Translations under genes and position numbers: made by a program | NCBI GenBank assembly: GCA_000741495.1 | Contig: JGZV01000001.1 | Location: 1 to 64,000 of the forward strand | Direction of reading: 5' to 3' | From: Bifidobacterium thermophilum | GTDB lineage: Bacteria > Actinomycetota > Actinomycetes > Actinomycetales > Bifidobacteriaceae | DNA length: 64,000 nt | The notes under the pieces: generated by a model | Seen by the model: only the letters and a program-made list of their open reading frames with translations | Database searches by the model: none | What the model was told of the DNA's origin: nothing | Part shown: one piece after another, positions 36,365-46,036 of the stretch | Numbering within the stretch: position 1 is the stretch's first letter | Layout: every line of letters begins with the position of its first letter

Positions 36365-36946
36365 ATGAGAAGGGTATGCCGTCGTTCGTTGGGTAGTGTG
36401 ATATGCGTATGTCTGCTGCTGGTTTGTGCCGCGGCCTGTGGTACAAACAGAGCGACCCGCACCGGCACGCCCCATGCCAGCGCATCGCAAGCGCCTTCCT
36501 CCACGGCTTCGACGTCGTCGGACACGGCATCGCAGGAGGCAGAAAGCGCTCGGGTCTACCGCACGTTCACCATCGACGCGCTGCGCCCATACGCCGAACA
36601 CCACACGATGCGCGAATACCAGCCGTACACGGAACTCGGGGCCGCCACCCTGCACGGCAGCGGGGACATCACGTTCTCGCAGCCGGTGGCCGACGACGAC
36701 ATGTATTTCGCCGTCTTCATGTGCAAGGAGAGCAAACCCCGGCCGTACAGCATCGGCGTGCAGGACGCGGACGGCCACAGCTACACCATCCTCAGGCAGG
36801 ACGCATGCATGAGCGAAGCCGTCCAGGGCGCCGGACTGCCCGCCACACGATTGAAGCACGGCACCGCCATGACGGTCGATGCCGCCGACACCACCGACAT
36901 CGTGATCATCACCTACAAGTTCAAGGCCAGCCTCGCAGACGACTAG
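36365..36946 (+). CDS. Putative secreted lipoprotein
   Basis: The 193-residue protein starts MRRVCRRSLGSVICVCLLLVC and has a cysteine after AAA (CAAACG) that fits a lipobox-like cleavage site. A Ser/Thr/Ala-rich linker runs to about residue 60. The remaining domain (from RVYRTFTIDALRPYAEHHTM) has two Cys (VFMCKE and QDACMS) and alternating beta-type sequence ending IVIITYKFKASLADD. I recognise no family. It lies alone between a pilin remnant and a broken membrane-protein gene, in an accessory-like patch. Confidence 0.65.
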   Translation: MRRVCRRSLGSVICVCLLLVCAAACGTNRATRTGTPHASASQAPSSTASTSSDTASQEAESARVYRTFTIDALRPYAEHHTMREYQPYTELGAATLHGSGDITFSQPVADDDMYFAVFMCKESKPRPYSIGVQDADGHSYTILRQDACMSEAVQGAGLPATRLKHGTAMTVDAADTTDIVIITYKFKASLADD

Positions 36947-37236
36947 CGGTTCCCCGGCTTCCGGGGCTGCAAAGAAGCCGACCTCACCCGGCTTACCGGT
37001 CTTGAATGCCGTACATTTCAAGCAAAGTCGGCATTTGGTATGGAGATGCACCAAGGTCGGTACAGCACAATACCGAGGTGGGTGTCCCGCTCGTCTCGAA
37101 ACAACCAGCCGTGCGCGGCTTGAAAGCCGCGTGACGCAACCCGACACAAGTATGTCCAATCCCCAACACCCCTTGTCCGGACGATGACAGGCACAAGGGC
37201 GAAACGGCCATCCACACCCGATCGGGTCCGTCGCCG
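36947..37236. other. Intergenic region, no gene seen
   Basis: A short stem (CCCCGG-CTT-CCGGGG) just after the lipoprotein stop may be a weak terminator. Short frames exist on both strands but none has a ribosome site plus recognisable sequence. Confidence 0.45.
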
Positions 37237-38092
37237 TCATACTGCAGGCCGTTGCGGCCATCCGCCGTCGGGAATGCAGGATTGCTGCCGTTCGACCAGG
37301 AATCCCGCGCGTGACGCCACGCCCAGCAGCAGGACGTTCACCGCATACATGATGACGACGATACCAAGGACACGCATGGTGACACCGGCCGGACCGATAG
37401 CTGCCGTGACGGGGTGCGCCGGGAAGATGCCGCAGTACAGCATCACCGCCAGCATGGCGAGACTCACGACATCGCTTGCCGTATACGCGAGCACTGTAGC
37501 AAGGCCCGCATGCCGCCGTCCCCCCGCCGGTGTATCCGCCCCGGCACAGCGCACGCACGGCCAGGGATGACAGGGGGCCCGACGGTCCTTGGCGCGTGGC
37601 TCCCCCGTCGCCCAGCAGGTAGCAGGACGCCGTGAGCTCGTAGAAACTCCAGCCGATCAGCGGCATGAACATCTCATACCTGAGCCTCAACGTGTTGATC
37701 CCGCCGGCGTCGAAGCCTTCGCAGCTGGTCTGGATGCACCATCCGGCAAGCGCGCCCGCCACCACGATAATCACGATCCTGGCGATGGTCAGGGCGCGCA
37801 GCATCTTGGCGGTCCGCTGCGACGCGACCACCCTGCGGCATTCGATTGTCACATGATCAGCGGCATCACCGTCATGGCCGGTCGTGTCCCACGGCAGCGA
37901 CGTGCCCGTCCACACCGGAGGATGGTCGTCAAAACAGCATGACGGGCAGGCTGGCTCGCACGCCTGATACCACATGCGGCACCACGGGCACCGGACGTAC
38001 GGGCCGGAACCCGTGCCTTCCGACCGGCGTGACCAGTACATCAACGCGATTGCCGCCACCAGCCATATGAGATTCGCCGTCAATACCATCAT
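37237..38092 (-). pseudogene. Multi-pass membrane protein with Cys-rich segments, frameshifted
   Basis: The ATG at 38092 is preceded by AGAGGTGACG. The first frame gives a transmembrane helix (VLTANLIWLVAAIALMYW), a Cys-rich loop (CPWCRMWYQACEPACPSC), and two more hydrophobic segments ending at LLGDGG. At a run of five C on the plus strand (37602-37606), removing one base continues in the frame ending at 37237: EPRAKDRRAPCHPWPCVRCAG, then hydrophobic segments VVSLAMLAVMLYCGIFP and VLGIVVIMYAVNVLLLG. As written, the first frame runs on as meaningless sequence to 36143. The intact protein would be about 285 residues with four or five helices and a probable zinc site. Function is unknown. Confidence 0.6.
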
Positions 38093-38285
38093 CGTCACCT
38101 CTGATGCAATCGTATCGGAAATGCCATGACAGTAGCGCTGCCTGGACAAGCGACAAGTCGGGAATCACGGGTGTTGCGCCTGCCGGAACCGGGGCGGCGC
38201 CATGGCATACAAGCGTTTGACATGCGTGGCGGAACGCGCCGCCATCGGAAAAGGCAACAGAGCCGGGACATCCGTTGACAGCCGT

Positions 38286-38380
38286 TATGTGAGGATTCGC
38301 TCATACACCATGCCATCCAATGGCAACAATCAGCATTATTCACGAATCAGCTACCCACGGTGTGAGGAACGACTCACACA
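38286..38380. repeat. Second array of the TGTGAG-N6-CTCACA palindrome, 73-bp spacing
   Basis: Two copies start at 38288 (TGTGAGGATTCGCTCATA) and 38361 (TGTGAGGAACGACTCACA), exactly 73 bp apart, the same step as in the array at 10729-11005. The region lies between the start of the membrane-protein gene (38092) and the tRNA-Gln terminator (38487). No gene is seen in 38093-38486. Confidence 0.8.
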
Positions 38381-38486
38381 ATGAACGGTTCCCGACCGAC
38401 GCTGGCGAAGCCGGCTACAGCAAGGAAGATACACGGCAGTCGCATATATGCGGCGACATGCCGGATGACGACGGAAAACAACAAAA

Positions 38487-38513
38487 CGCACGGGACTGTG
38501 ACGTCTCGTGCGT
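38487..38513 (-). terminator. Terminator of tRNA-Gln
   Basis: CGCACGGGAC pairs with GTCTCGTGCG (one G-T pair). On the minus strand TTTTGTTGTTTT follows. It lies 80 bp past the tRNA. Confidence 0.75.
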
Positions 38514-38592
38514 TTGCGATGCCCCAGCCGGCCCCGGACTCGCAGGGCTGATTGGCACAGGTTCCGCATTGCGTCTGCGGAACCGTTTCGGG

Positions 38593-38663
38593 TTCCCCCA
38601 CCTGGACTCGAACCAAGACAAAGGGTTCCAAAGACCCGTGTGCTGCCATTACACCATGGGGGA
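38593..38663 (-). tRNA. tRNA-Gln (TTG)
   Basis: On the minus strand: acceptor TCCCCCA pairs with TGGGGGA, discriminator A. The anticodon loop CTTTGGA gives TTG. The first pair of the anticodon stem appears mismatched (C-T). The T arm has GGTTCGAGTCC. CCA is not encoded. Confidence 0.93.
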
Positions 38664-38716
38664 TCGGCGGCGTTCACCGCCAAGTTGTTATTATGCCATA
38701 CTCTGGCGTTTCGTCA

Positions 38717-38753
38717 ATTCCTCCGCGCGTTGCATCGGCAGGAGCGGAGGAAT
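38717..38753 (-). terminator. Hairpin downstream of prs
   Basis: ATTCCTCCGC (38717-38726) pairs perfectly with GCGGAGGAAT (38744-38753) around a 17-nt loop. It lies just past the prs stop and before tRNA-Gln. The flanking minus-strand sequence is only weakly T-rich. Confidence 0.55.
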
Positions 38754-38762
38754 CAACTCATG

Positions 38763-39782
38763 TCAGGCGAACAGGAAGCCCTGCCCGTGATGGACCGGAT
38801 ACGTGTCAAACAGCTCGGCAACCGAACCGTCTTCGAATACCGCCTTGATGGCGCTGGCAAGCAGCGGCGCGATGGACAGGACCGTCAAACCGTCCCAACG
38901 CTTCTCCTCCGGAATCGGCACGGTATCGGTGAGCACAACCTCGCGAGCGCCGCAGTTCTTGAGTCGTTCGACAGCCGGCCCGGACAGCACGCCGTGGGTT
39001 GCCACAACGGTCACGGACTTGGCGCCCGCATCACGCAGCACGTGGCATGCGCCGGCGATGGTGCCCGCAGTGTCGATGAGATCGTCAACCAAGACGCAGT
39101 CTTTGCCTTCGACTTCACCGACCACGCGGTTGGAAACCACCTGGTTGGGGCGGGTAATGTCGCGGGTCTTATGGATGAACGCGAGCGGGCCGCCGCCGAG
39201 ACGCTGCGCCCACTGTTCGGCTACACGGATACGTCCGGCGTCCGGGGAGACGACGGCGACATTGTCAAGCTGGTTGGCGAAACGGTCACGAATGTAATCA
39301 ACGAGCACCGGCATGGCGATCAGATGGTCGACCGGGCCGTCAAAGAAACCTTGGGATTGTGCGGCATGCAGGTCGACGCTCATGATGCGGTCGGCGCCGG
39401 CTGTTTTCAGCAGGTCGAACATGAGACGGCAGGAGATGGGCTCGCGGCCGCGATGCTTCTTGTCCTGACGCGAATAACCCAGCAGCGGGCATACCGCGGT
39501 GATGGAGCGTGCGGATGCGCGCTTGAGCGCGTCAATCATGATGAGCTGCTCCATGATGGACTTATTCACGGGGGTGCAGTGGCTTTGCAGGACGAACACG
39601 TCGGCGCCACGAACCGATTCGGTGTAGCGCACATACATCTCGCCGTTTGCGAAATCGTATGCTGTGGTTTCCAGTACGTCGATACCGAGCTGCTCGGCAA
39701 CATCCTGCGCCAGCTTGGGGTGTGCCCGGCCAGTGACGAGAATGAGGTTTTTATCAGGCTTTCCTTCGAGGATTGCGCTCAC
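38763..39782 (-). CDS. prs: Ribose-phosphate pyrophosphokinase
   Basis: Prs makes PRPP from ribose-5-phosphate and ATP for nucleotide, His, Trp and NAD synthesis. The 339-residue protein has NLILVTGRAHPKLAQDVAEQLG, VFVLQSHCTPVNKSIMEQLI, LLGYSRQDKKHRGREPISCR, and the PRPP-binding loop DCVLVDDLIDTAGTIAGA. It follows nadD by 63 bp on the same strand. Confidence 0.96.
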   Translation of the reverse strand: MSAILEGKPDKNLILVTGRAHPKLAQDVAEQLGIDVLETTAYDFANGEMYVRYTESVRGADVFVLQSHCTPVNKSIMEQLIMIDALKRASARSITAVCPLLGYSRQDKKHRGREPISCRLMFDLLKTAGADRIMSVDLHAAQSQGFFDGPVDHLIAMPVLVDYIRDRFANQLDNVAVVSPDAGRIRVAEQWAQRLGGGPLAFIHKTRDITRPNQVVSNRVVGEVEGKDCVLVDDLIDTAGTIAGACHVLRDAGAKSVTVVATHGVLSGPAVERLKNCGAREVVLTDTVPIPEEKRWDGLTVLSIAPLLASAIKAVFEDGSVAELFDTYPVHHGQGFLFA

Positions 39783-39845
39783 CGTGTCTCCAAACGTTGT
39801 TCGCTGAAGTGGACGTATTTTATAGTAACCATCCGCATTGACCTG

Positions 39846-40613
39846 TCAGGCGGATGGTTGCGTTTGCGTATCATGCTCGTCGGCATCGGCATAGTACAGG
39901 CCGTGTTTACCGATGTATTGCACCACACCGTCAGGTACGAGATACCACACGGGTTCGCCGTGCATCGCTCGTCGCCGCACGTCGGTCGACGATATGGCCA
40001 GTGCCGGAATCTCGAGCATGTCGACATGGCCGGCGCTGAGCAATTGGGATGACGGGCTGGTGTATCCGGGTCGGGTGACGGCGACGAATTGCGCGAGATC
40101 CCACATGCTGTCGGCGTCTTTCCACCGCATGATTTCCGCGACAGCGTCGGCGCCGGTGATGAAGAACAGTTCAGCGTCGGGGTGTTGGGCATGGATGTCA
40201 CGCAACGTATCGATGGTGTACGTAATGCCAGGACGGTCGATGTCAACACGCGAAACGGTGAATTTCGGGTTTGACGCGGTCGCAATCACGGTCATGAGAT
40301 ACCGGTCTTCGGCGTTGGTGACGTGCCGGTCAAGCTTGAAGACCGGACGGCCGGTCGGCACGAAAATCACTTCGTCAAGATCATAAACCCACGCGACTTC
40401 CGAAGCTGCGACCAGATGCCCGTTATGGATGGGGTCGAACGTGCCGCCCATGATGCCGATGCGCGGACGGCTATGCCAGTTGCCTCGCGCGGAACGGCGG
40501 GAGCGTGAGCCAGAGGCATCGATTTGCGGACGTTGCAGCAGGTCGGACATGCGCCGACCTTCGTCGGACTGTCCGGGAGCGGGCATCGGCGTGGAAGGAG
40601 TCGGCTCGCTCAC
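39846..40613 (-). CDS. nadD: Nicotinate-nucleotide adenylyltransferase
   Basis: NadD adenylates nicotinate mononucleotide in NAD synthesis. The signature [27 protein letters not shown] is clear, with [11 protein letters not shown] and a C-terminal [22 protein letters not shown]. The N-terminal 45 residues, Ser/Pro/Arg-rich, precede the core and may be an extension or a mis-start; the annotated start overlaps the upstream gene stop by four bases, which supports it. Confidence 0.93.
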   Translation of the reverse strand: MSEPTPSTPMPAPGQSDEGRRMSDLLQRPQIDASGSRSRRSARGNWHSRPRIGIMGGTFDPIHNGHLVAASEVAWVYDLDEVIFVPTGRPVFKLDRHVTNAEDRYLMTVIATASNPKFTVSRVDIDRPGITYTIDTLRDIHAQHPDAELFFITGADAVAEIMRWKDADSMWDLAQFVAVTRPGYTSPSSQLLSAGHVDMLEIPALAISSTDVRRRAMHGEPVWYLVPDGVVQYIGKHGLYYADADEHDTQTQPSA

Positions 40614-41218
40614 TGTGCGCCCCCATGATGCGTCTCATGACGTTGCGCGTGATGGTCGAGGTCATGCTCATGCTCGCTAGAAACAGCTTGTTGGTGCTTG
40701 TCCGCCGCCTCGGTCTGCTCTTCGATCTGTTCAGCGGTCGGGTCTGGCTCTTTGGGATCGATTTTGCCCATGTCCTCATCCCACTCCTGCTGGACCACCC
40801 TGCGGATTTCCGCGAATGTCGGCAACAGGAAGCCAGGCTGGTAGAGCCGGCGGATTTCCGCGACGCGCTCGGTGATACGGATCAGCGTGTCGGTCATACC
40901 ATCAATATCGCCGTTGCGCTCCATATCGGCATACCGCCGGATATGCTCCTCCATGATGTGCATATGCTCGCCGATCTGGGCTTGCTGCTGTTCATCAAGG
41001 TCAACCACGTCAGGCGCGTCGTTTTCCGGCCATCCGATGAGCACCGCGTCCGCATATTCAAGCGACGCGCGTTGCGGGGCGGTGGCGATGCCATCCTCGA
41101 TTTGCACGAGGAAAATGTATCTCACCGTGCTCAGCCGTTCTGCCGCAATACGTAAGGCGAGCTTGGGGTCGTCCAAATCAATGCCACGGTCCCGCGCCAA
41201 TGCTTCATTCACTGCCAT
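40610..41218 (-). CDS. Conserved hypothetical protein between proA and nadD
   Basis: The 202-residue soluble protein begins [30 protein letters not shown]. It is rich in acidic residues and has a helical centre ([20 protein letters not shown]) and a His/Glu-rich tail ([18 protein letters not shown]). No enzyme motif is visible. Its stop overlaps the nadD start, and it follows proA by 77 bp. The His-rich tail could bind metal, but this is speculative. Confidence 0.75.
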   Translation of the reverse strand: MAVNEALARDRGIDLDDPKLALRIAAERLSTVRYIFLVQIEDGIATAPQRASLEYADAVLIGWPENDAPDVVDLDEQQQAQIGEHMHIMEEHIRRYADMERNGDIDGMTDTLIRITERVAEIRRLYQPGFLLPTFAEIRRVVQQEWDEDMGKIDPKEPDPTAEQIEEQTEAADKHQQAVSSEHEHDLDHHAQRHETHHGGAQ

Positions 41219-41295
41219 GTGTTGTCACCTGCTCTTCCTGTACGGTGGTCTGCCGTCTTGATACGTACCGGATGTCACGCCATAGCGTGTACCGG

Positions 41296-42612
41296 TTACT
41301 GCCGTACCTGTCCGGTCCCGTAGCCGATCCACTTGGTGGTGGTCATTTCCTGCAAGCCCATCGGCCCGCGCGCATGCATTTTCTGCGTGGAAATGCCGAG
41401 CTCGGCGCCGAATCCGAACACCCCGCCGTCGGTGAATCTGGTCGAGGCGTTGACCATGACTACGGCGGAGTCCACAAGCCTGGTGAACCGTTCAATCGCG
41501 GAGTAATCCTCGGCGATAATTGATTCGGTGTGCCCGGTCGAATGCATGTTGATATGCCCGATCGCCTCATCAAGTGAATCGACGACTTTGACGCCCATTT
41601 TCAGCGCGAGGTATTCGGTATCCCAATCCTGCTCATCGGCCTGTTCAAGATCGATACCGTCGATGTTCGCGGCGTCGATGATGCCGTAGGCGCGCTCGTC
41701 GGCACGCAGCATCACATTCGCTTCGGCGAGTGCTTGCGCTGCGAGCGGCAGGAACGCTTCGGCGACATCGCGGTGGACAAGCAACTTTTCCGCCGCGTTG
41801 CATACGCCGACGCGCTGGGTTTTCGCGTTGAGAATGATGGGGATGGCCTTGTTGAGGTCACCGGAACGGTCGACGTAAATATGCACGTTGCCGGCTCCGG
41901 TTTCGATGACCGGGACTTTGGAATTGCGTACAACCGCCTGGATGAGGCCTGCTCCCCCGCGCGGGATGAGCACGTCGATGTGGCCGCGGGCCTCCATCAT
42001 GGCGGTGGCGCCCTGGCGCCCGTAATCGTCGACGGTGTTGACGAGCGCCTGGTCGAAGCCGTGGCTGGCGATGGCGTCACGGATGATACGCAGCGTGGCG
42101 GCGTTGGTGCGTTCCGCCGCATGCCCGCCTCGCAGAATAGCCGCGTTACCGGATTTGAGGCACAGGGAGGCGACATCGACCGTCACATTGGGGCGGGCCT
42201 CGTAGATCATGCCGATCACGCCGATGGGCACGCGTACCTGGTTGAGCCGTAGCCCGTTGGGCAGATTGTACCCGCGGACGACTTGTCCGACCGGGTCGGG
42301 CAGTGTGGCGACATGTCGGACGCCTTGGGCACTGGCTGCGACGCGATCCACGTCGAAACGAAGCCGGTCGAGTTTGCCTTCATCCATGCCGGATTCAAAC
42401 GCCTCCTGCATATCCCGAGCATTGGCGGCAGCAATATCGTCAGCACGCGCGTCAAGCGCGTCGGCGATAGCGAGCAGCAGCTCGTTTTTGGCTTCCGTAT
42501 TGGCTTGTTCAAGTGCACGCTGGGCTCGGGCGGCCGCGTCCGCCATCATGCACACCCCGCTGAAGACCTGCGCATCCACGCGCCCGGTTTGGTCGTTGTC
42601 TTGGTTCGTCAT
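41296..42612 (-). CDS. proA: Gamma-glutamyl phosphate reductase
   Basis: ProA reduces glutamyl-5-phosphate in proline synthesis. The protein of 438 residues has [34 protein letters not shown] and the catalytic cysteine in [20 protein letters not shown]. The start at 42612 ([10 protein letters not shown]) is preferred over an upstream ATG that adds 16 unlike residues. It is divergent from thrC. Confidence 0.96.
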   Translation of the reverse strand: MTNQDNDQTGRVDAQVFSGVCMMADAAARAQRALEQANTEAKNELLLAIADALDARADDIAAANARDMQEAFESGMDEGKLDRLRFDVDRVAASAQGVRHVATLPDPVGQVVRGYNLPNGLRLNQVRVPIGVIGMIYEARPNVTVDVASLCLKSGNAAILRGGHAAERTNAATLRIIRDAIASHGFDQALVNTVDDYGRQGATAMMEARGHIDVLIPRGGAGLIQAVVRNSKVPVIETGAGNVHIYVDRSGDLNKAIPIILNAKTQRVGVCNAAEKLLVHRDVAEAFLPLAAQALAEANVMLRADERAYGIIDAANIDGIDLEQADEQDWDTEYLALKMGVKVVDSLDEAIGHINMHSTGHTESIIAEDYSAIERFTRLVDSAVVMVNASTRFTDGGVFGFGAELGISTQKMHARGPMGLQEMTTTKWIGYGTGQVRQ

Positions 42613-42777
42613 AGCCAAAACAGTAGCGCACACCGCGGGCATCGCGGCGTTTTCGCCCACGGGATGGATTGAAACATCCTGTGACGGTGTCCATATCGGG
42701 GAACGGCAGTGTCATCTGCCTATGGCTGCCGGTAGAATACCGGCTATACAATCCACCTCGTTTTGCAAGGATGACAC

Positions 42778-44262
42778 GTGATTACGTTCCATAGCACTCG
42801 TAGCACCACCGATTCACTTACTTCCAAGCAGGCCATCCGCAAGGGCATCGCCGATGATGGCGGTCTGTTCGTCACCGACTCGCTCGGCGACACGCAGATT
42901 GATGTCGCTGCTCTTGCCGGCAAATCCTACCAGCAGATCGCCCAAGAAGTGTTGGGTGCGTTGCTGCCTGATTTCACCGATGAGGAGCTGGCGCAATGCG
43001 TGCGCGACGCTTACGGCGAGCAGTGGACGGACCCGTCGATCACACCGCTCAAGCCCTTGGGCGACGATTACATCCTCGAACTATTCAATGGTCCGACGTC
43101 CGCGTTCAAAGACGTCGCCTTGCAGATTCTTCCTCGTTTCATGGCGCATACCGCCCCGACCGGGGATCCGAACGAGAAGATCATGATTCTCACCGCCACC
43201 TCGGGCGACACCGGCAAGGCCGCGCTGGCCGGGTTCGCCGACGTTCCGGGCACGGGCATCACCGTGTTCTATCCGGAAGGCAAGGTCAGCCAGGTCCAGC
43301 AGCTGCAGATGACCACGCAAGCGGGCGCGAACGTGAACGTGTGTGCGGTGCGCGGCAATTTCGACGACGCACAGAGTGCCGTCAAGCGTATTTTCGGCGA
43401 CCATGAGCTCGCCAAGCGTATCGACGATCAGGCGAACGTGGTGCTTTCGTCCGCCAATTCCATCAACGTGGGCCGTCTGGTGCCGCAGGTCGTCTACTAC
43501 TTCTCCGCCTACGCGCAGCTGCTTGAGCGTCAGGTCATCAACGCGGGCGACGAAGTCGAGTTCTGCGTGCCGACCGGCAATTTCGGTGATATTCTCGCTG
43601 GATATTATGCGAAGATGCTCGGCTTGCCGGTCAAGCATCTGGTCGTCGCCAGCGACAAGAACAACGTGCTGTTCGACTTCCTGACTTCCGGCACCTACAA
43701 CCGCAAGCGCCCGTTCTTCCAGACGATCAGCCCGTCGATGGATATCCTGATTTCCTCGAACCTCGAGCGCATGCTGTACTACATGTCCGACAAAGACACG
43801 CGCCTGATCCAGATGCTCATGAACGACTTGAACCAGTGGGGCGCCTATGAGGTGCCGGCCGAGCTGCTGGCGAAAATCCGACAGCTGTTCGGCTGCGGCT
43901 GGGCCGATGAGGACCAGGTGCGCGCGATGATCGCCGACTGCTGGCAGAAGAACCATTACATCATCGACCCGCATACGGCGTGCGGCTATTACGTGATGCA
44001 GCAGATGCCACGCGATCCGCTCACCCCGCGCGTGCTGCTGAGCACGGCGAGCCCGTACAAGTTCCCGCGCGTGGTCAACGAGGCGTTGGGCTGGGATGCG
44101 TCCGGCTCCGATTTCGATTGCATGGACGTACTCGCCGAGCACAGTGGAACGACCGCTCCCAAGGCGTTACGTGGCCTTGAGCGGGCGGATGTCCGGTTCA
44201 CGGATGTTGTCGACATCGACGGCATGCCCGCTTATGTGGAACAGGCGGCGGACCGGCTGTAA
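42778..44262 (+). CDS. thrC: Threonine synthase
   Basis: ThrC turns O-phosphohomoserine into threonine using PLP. The 494-residue protein has the PLP-lysine region LFNGPTSAFKDVALQILPRF, ILTATSGDTGKAALAGF, and VPTGNFGDILAGYYAKMLG. It matches the long (about 490) subclass. Upstream, GCCGGTAGAATACCGGC (42727-42743) is a palindrome that includes a TAGAAT -10-like element. A strong terminator follows, so it is a single-gene unit. Confidence 0.97.
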   Translation: MITFHSTRSTTDSLTSKQAIRKGIADDGGLFVTDSLGDTQIDVAALAGKSYQQIAQEVLGALLPDFTDEELAQCVRDAYGEQWTDPSITPLKPLGDDYILELFNGPTSAFKDVALQILPRFMAHTAPTGDPNEKIMILTATSGDTGKAALAGFADVPGTGITVFYPEGKVSQVQQLQMTTQAGANVNVCAVRGNFDDAQSAVKRIFGDHELAKRIDDQANVVLSSANSINVGRLVPQVVYYFSAYAQLLERQVINAGDEVEFCVPTGNFGDILAGYYAKMLGLPVKHLVVASDKNNVLFDFLTSGTYNRKRPFFQTISPSMDILISSNLERMLYYMSDKDTRLIQMLMNDLNQWGAYEVPAELLAKIRQLFGCGWADEDQVRAMIADCWQKNHYIIDPHTACGYYVMQQMPRDPLTPRVLLSTASPYKFPRVVNEALGWDASGSDFDCMDVLAEHSGTTAPKALRGLERADVRFTDVVDIDGMPAYVEQAADRL

Positions 44263-44276
44263 CACGGTCACGAATA

Positions 44277-44314
44277 CGGCGGCCCGGGCGTTTCGTCCCG
44301 GGCCGCCGTTTTTT
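44277..44314 (+). terminator. Rho-independent terminator of thrC
   Basis: CGGCGGCCCGGG pairs with CCCGGGCCGCCG around an 8-nt loop, followed by TTTTTT. It begins 15 bp after the stop codon. Confidence 0.95.
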
Positions 44315-44359
44315 CACCGCAAGAACGGAACATTGGGCGCATCATCGGTGCCATCAGTC

Positions 44360-44680
44360 GCGGGATATTATCAACCGAAGTATCACCCCAGGCTTCATGT
44401 CGGCAACCTGACGGCTATGCCTCGTGTTGATGCGGGAGATTGTCTCAGCATCGGCAGGAGACCGATGAAGTCCCGGATTTATGCGGGAGTTTATCGCGGT
44501 GTTGCAGATTCGCGGGTGTTCTCCCGATGCCCGCGTTGGGGGCGTTTTTTGCTGAACCGCTGATTTCCAACGTTTCTCTTGGGAGATTATCCGCAAGATG
44601 ACGTTTTCTCATAATCTCCCGCCCCTCGTGTGGGAGTTTATACGCTCATCAAGCAAATCCGCCAGTTCTCCCGGCAGAAT
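44360..44680. repeat. Cluster of GGGAG(A/T)TT motifs downstream of thrC
   Basis: At least seven copies lie in about 320 bp with no gene. Plus strand: GCGGGATATTATC (44360), GCGGGAGATTGTC (44432), GCGGGAGTTTATC (44483), TGGGAGATTATCC (44580), GTGGGAGTTTATAC (about 44630). Minus strand: CGGGAGAACACCCGCG (near 44512), GCGGGAGATTATGAGAAAAC (44602-44622), CCGGGAGAACTGG (near 44665). Related clusters lie at 25062-25301 and 23301-23317. The remainder of 44315-44775 shows nothing else. Confidence 0.6.
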
Positions 44681-44775
44681 CCCGTAACCGGGCGCAGTGG
44701 ACAACCGACGGGCTGATAAGCACCCGACGGCTCCTCCAGAAGCAAAGCAGCTGAGGAACCCGAGAATCTGCAGGA

Positions 44776-45168
44776 CTAGCCGAGGCGCTGCTGTTCGATG
44801 TCCGTGTAGATATCGGCGAGCATCTGTTCCAGCTCACTCATGGACATGCCGGCACGCTGGGCGGCGGCGCACGCTTCTTCGAGACTTTCCTTGGTTTTGG
44901 TCAGCAGACGGCGGCGCAGCACTTCGGCGCTGCTTTGCGCGATGAATGTGCCCCGGCCTTGTTCGTTATGTACGATGCCTTCATCGGCGAGTTCGTCGTA
45001 GGCACGGGCGACGGTGAGCACGGACACCCCGAGTTCGGCGGCGAGCCGGCGCAGCGACGGCAGGGACTGGCCTTCGGCGAGTTCGCCGGAATACACAGCC
45101 GAGCGGATTTGGGTTTTCAGCTGCTCGTATTTCGGTTTGCCTGACTCGTCTGATACGAAGAATCGCAT
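44776..45168 (-). CDS. GntR-family transcriptional regulator, YtrA type
   Basis: The 130-residue protein is an N-terminal winged helix (MRFFVSDESGKPKYEQLKTQIRSAV, LPSLRRLAAELGVSVLTVARAYDEL, GIVHNEQGRGTFIAQ) with only a short helical tail. This size and layout fit the YtrA subfamily, whose genes usually sit beside an ABC transporter. None is adjacent here, so the target is unknown. Confidence 0.88.
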   Translation of the reverse strand: MRFFVSDESGKPKYEQLKTQIRSAVYSGELAEGQSLPSLRRLAAELGVSVLTVARAYDELADEGIVHNEQGRGTFIAQSSAEVLRRRLLTKTKESLEEACAAAQRAGMSMSELEQMLADIYTDIEQQRLG

Positions 45169-45319
45169 ACCGCCCTCCCATCCTTGGCATCACTACGCGT
45201 TGGTGGTGTCCGCCCGCGATGAGCGCACACCACCAACTGTCCTACTGTATTCCATATCAGCATATCACTCGATGGTGCAGTCGCATCGGACGGCACCACT
45301 GCTCGGTGGCCACTCGTCG

Positions 45320-45979
45320 TTACAAGCGTACCGGCGCATCACTGAAATCAAACATGATGCCGTCCGCCTCGTCGCAAATCGTCTGCCAATCCAAGTCAGA
45401 AGAATCGTCATGCATCGCCCACGCGTGCATGCCGACGGATTTCGCCGAGCGGATACCGACCAGAATATCCTCGAACACCGTGCAGTTCTTTGGCTCGACA
45501 TTGAGTAGTTGCGCCGCCTTGAGATACACGTCCGGCTCTTCCTTGCCGGTATCCCCCACTTCGTCAACGCTGCATACGACATCAAAATACTCGTCGAGAC
45601 CGGTATGGCGCATCGCCGCCACCCGCATACTCGGCAACAGTGTCGTCGCGACCGCAAGCTTGGCCCCGCTTTGGCGCAAATACGCAAGATATTGCAAGGC
45701 ATGCGGCTTGGCTTCGACGATGGTCGCATACGCGTGCGCGGCCATTTCAGTCCACTCGTTCATCAGGTCTTCCGGCGTGTCATCCAAATCGAAGCGTTTG
45801 ATCGTATATTCGGCGATCTGCCTAAACTGCATCGAAGAAACCGTTGACATGTAATCGTCCGGCACTTCGATGCCCCTTCTGCCGAGGAAATCGATATCCA
45901 CCTGATCCCATACGCCCATGGAATCAAGCAGTGTCCCATCAAGATCAAAAATCGCCGCCTTGCCGCTGTTGGCACCCAT
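45320..45979 (-). CDS. HAD-family phosphatase
   Basis: The 219-residue protein shows HAD motif I in KAAIFDLDGTLLDSMGVWDQVD, motif II as KLAVATTLL, a Lys in GKEEPDVYLKA, and the acidic motif in CTVFEDILVGI. It has a C1 cap and belongs to the beta-phosphoglucomutase-like group. It is 57 bp after recN on the same strand. The substrate is unknown. Confidence 0.9.
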   Translation of the reverse strand: MGANSGKAAIFDLDGTLLDSMGVWDQVDIDFLGRRGIEVPDDYMSTVSSMQFRQIAEYTIKRFDLDDTPEDLMNEWTEMAAHAYATIVEAKPHALQYLAYLRQSGAKLAVATTLLPSMRVAAMRHTGLDEYFDVVCSVDEVGDTGKEEPDVYLKAAQLLNVEPKNCTVFEDILVGIRSAKSVGMHAWAMHDDSSDLDWQTICDEADGIMFDFSDAPVRL

Positions 45980-46036
45980 CTCAGGCTCCTTTCGTCATTT
46001 CTGCCGCAACGTTACGGCAGAACATGTTGATACCTG

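Noticed and set aside
36143-37236. The long 3' extension of the membrane-protein frame
   Set aside because: After the frameshift the translation is Arg/Gly/Val noise and runs antisense to the lipoprotein gene at 36365-36946.
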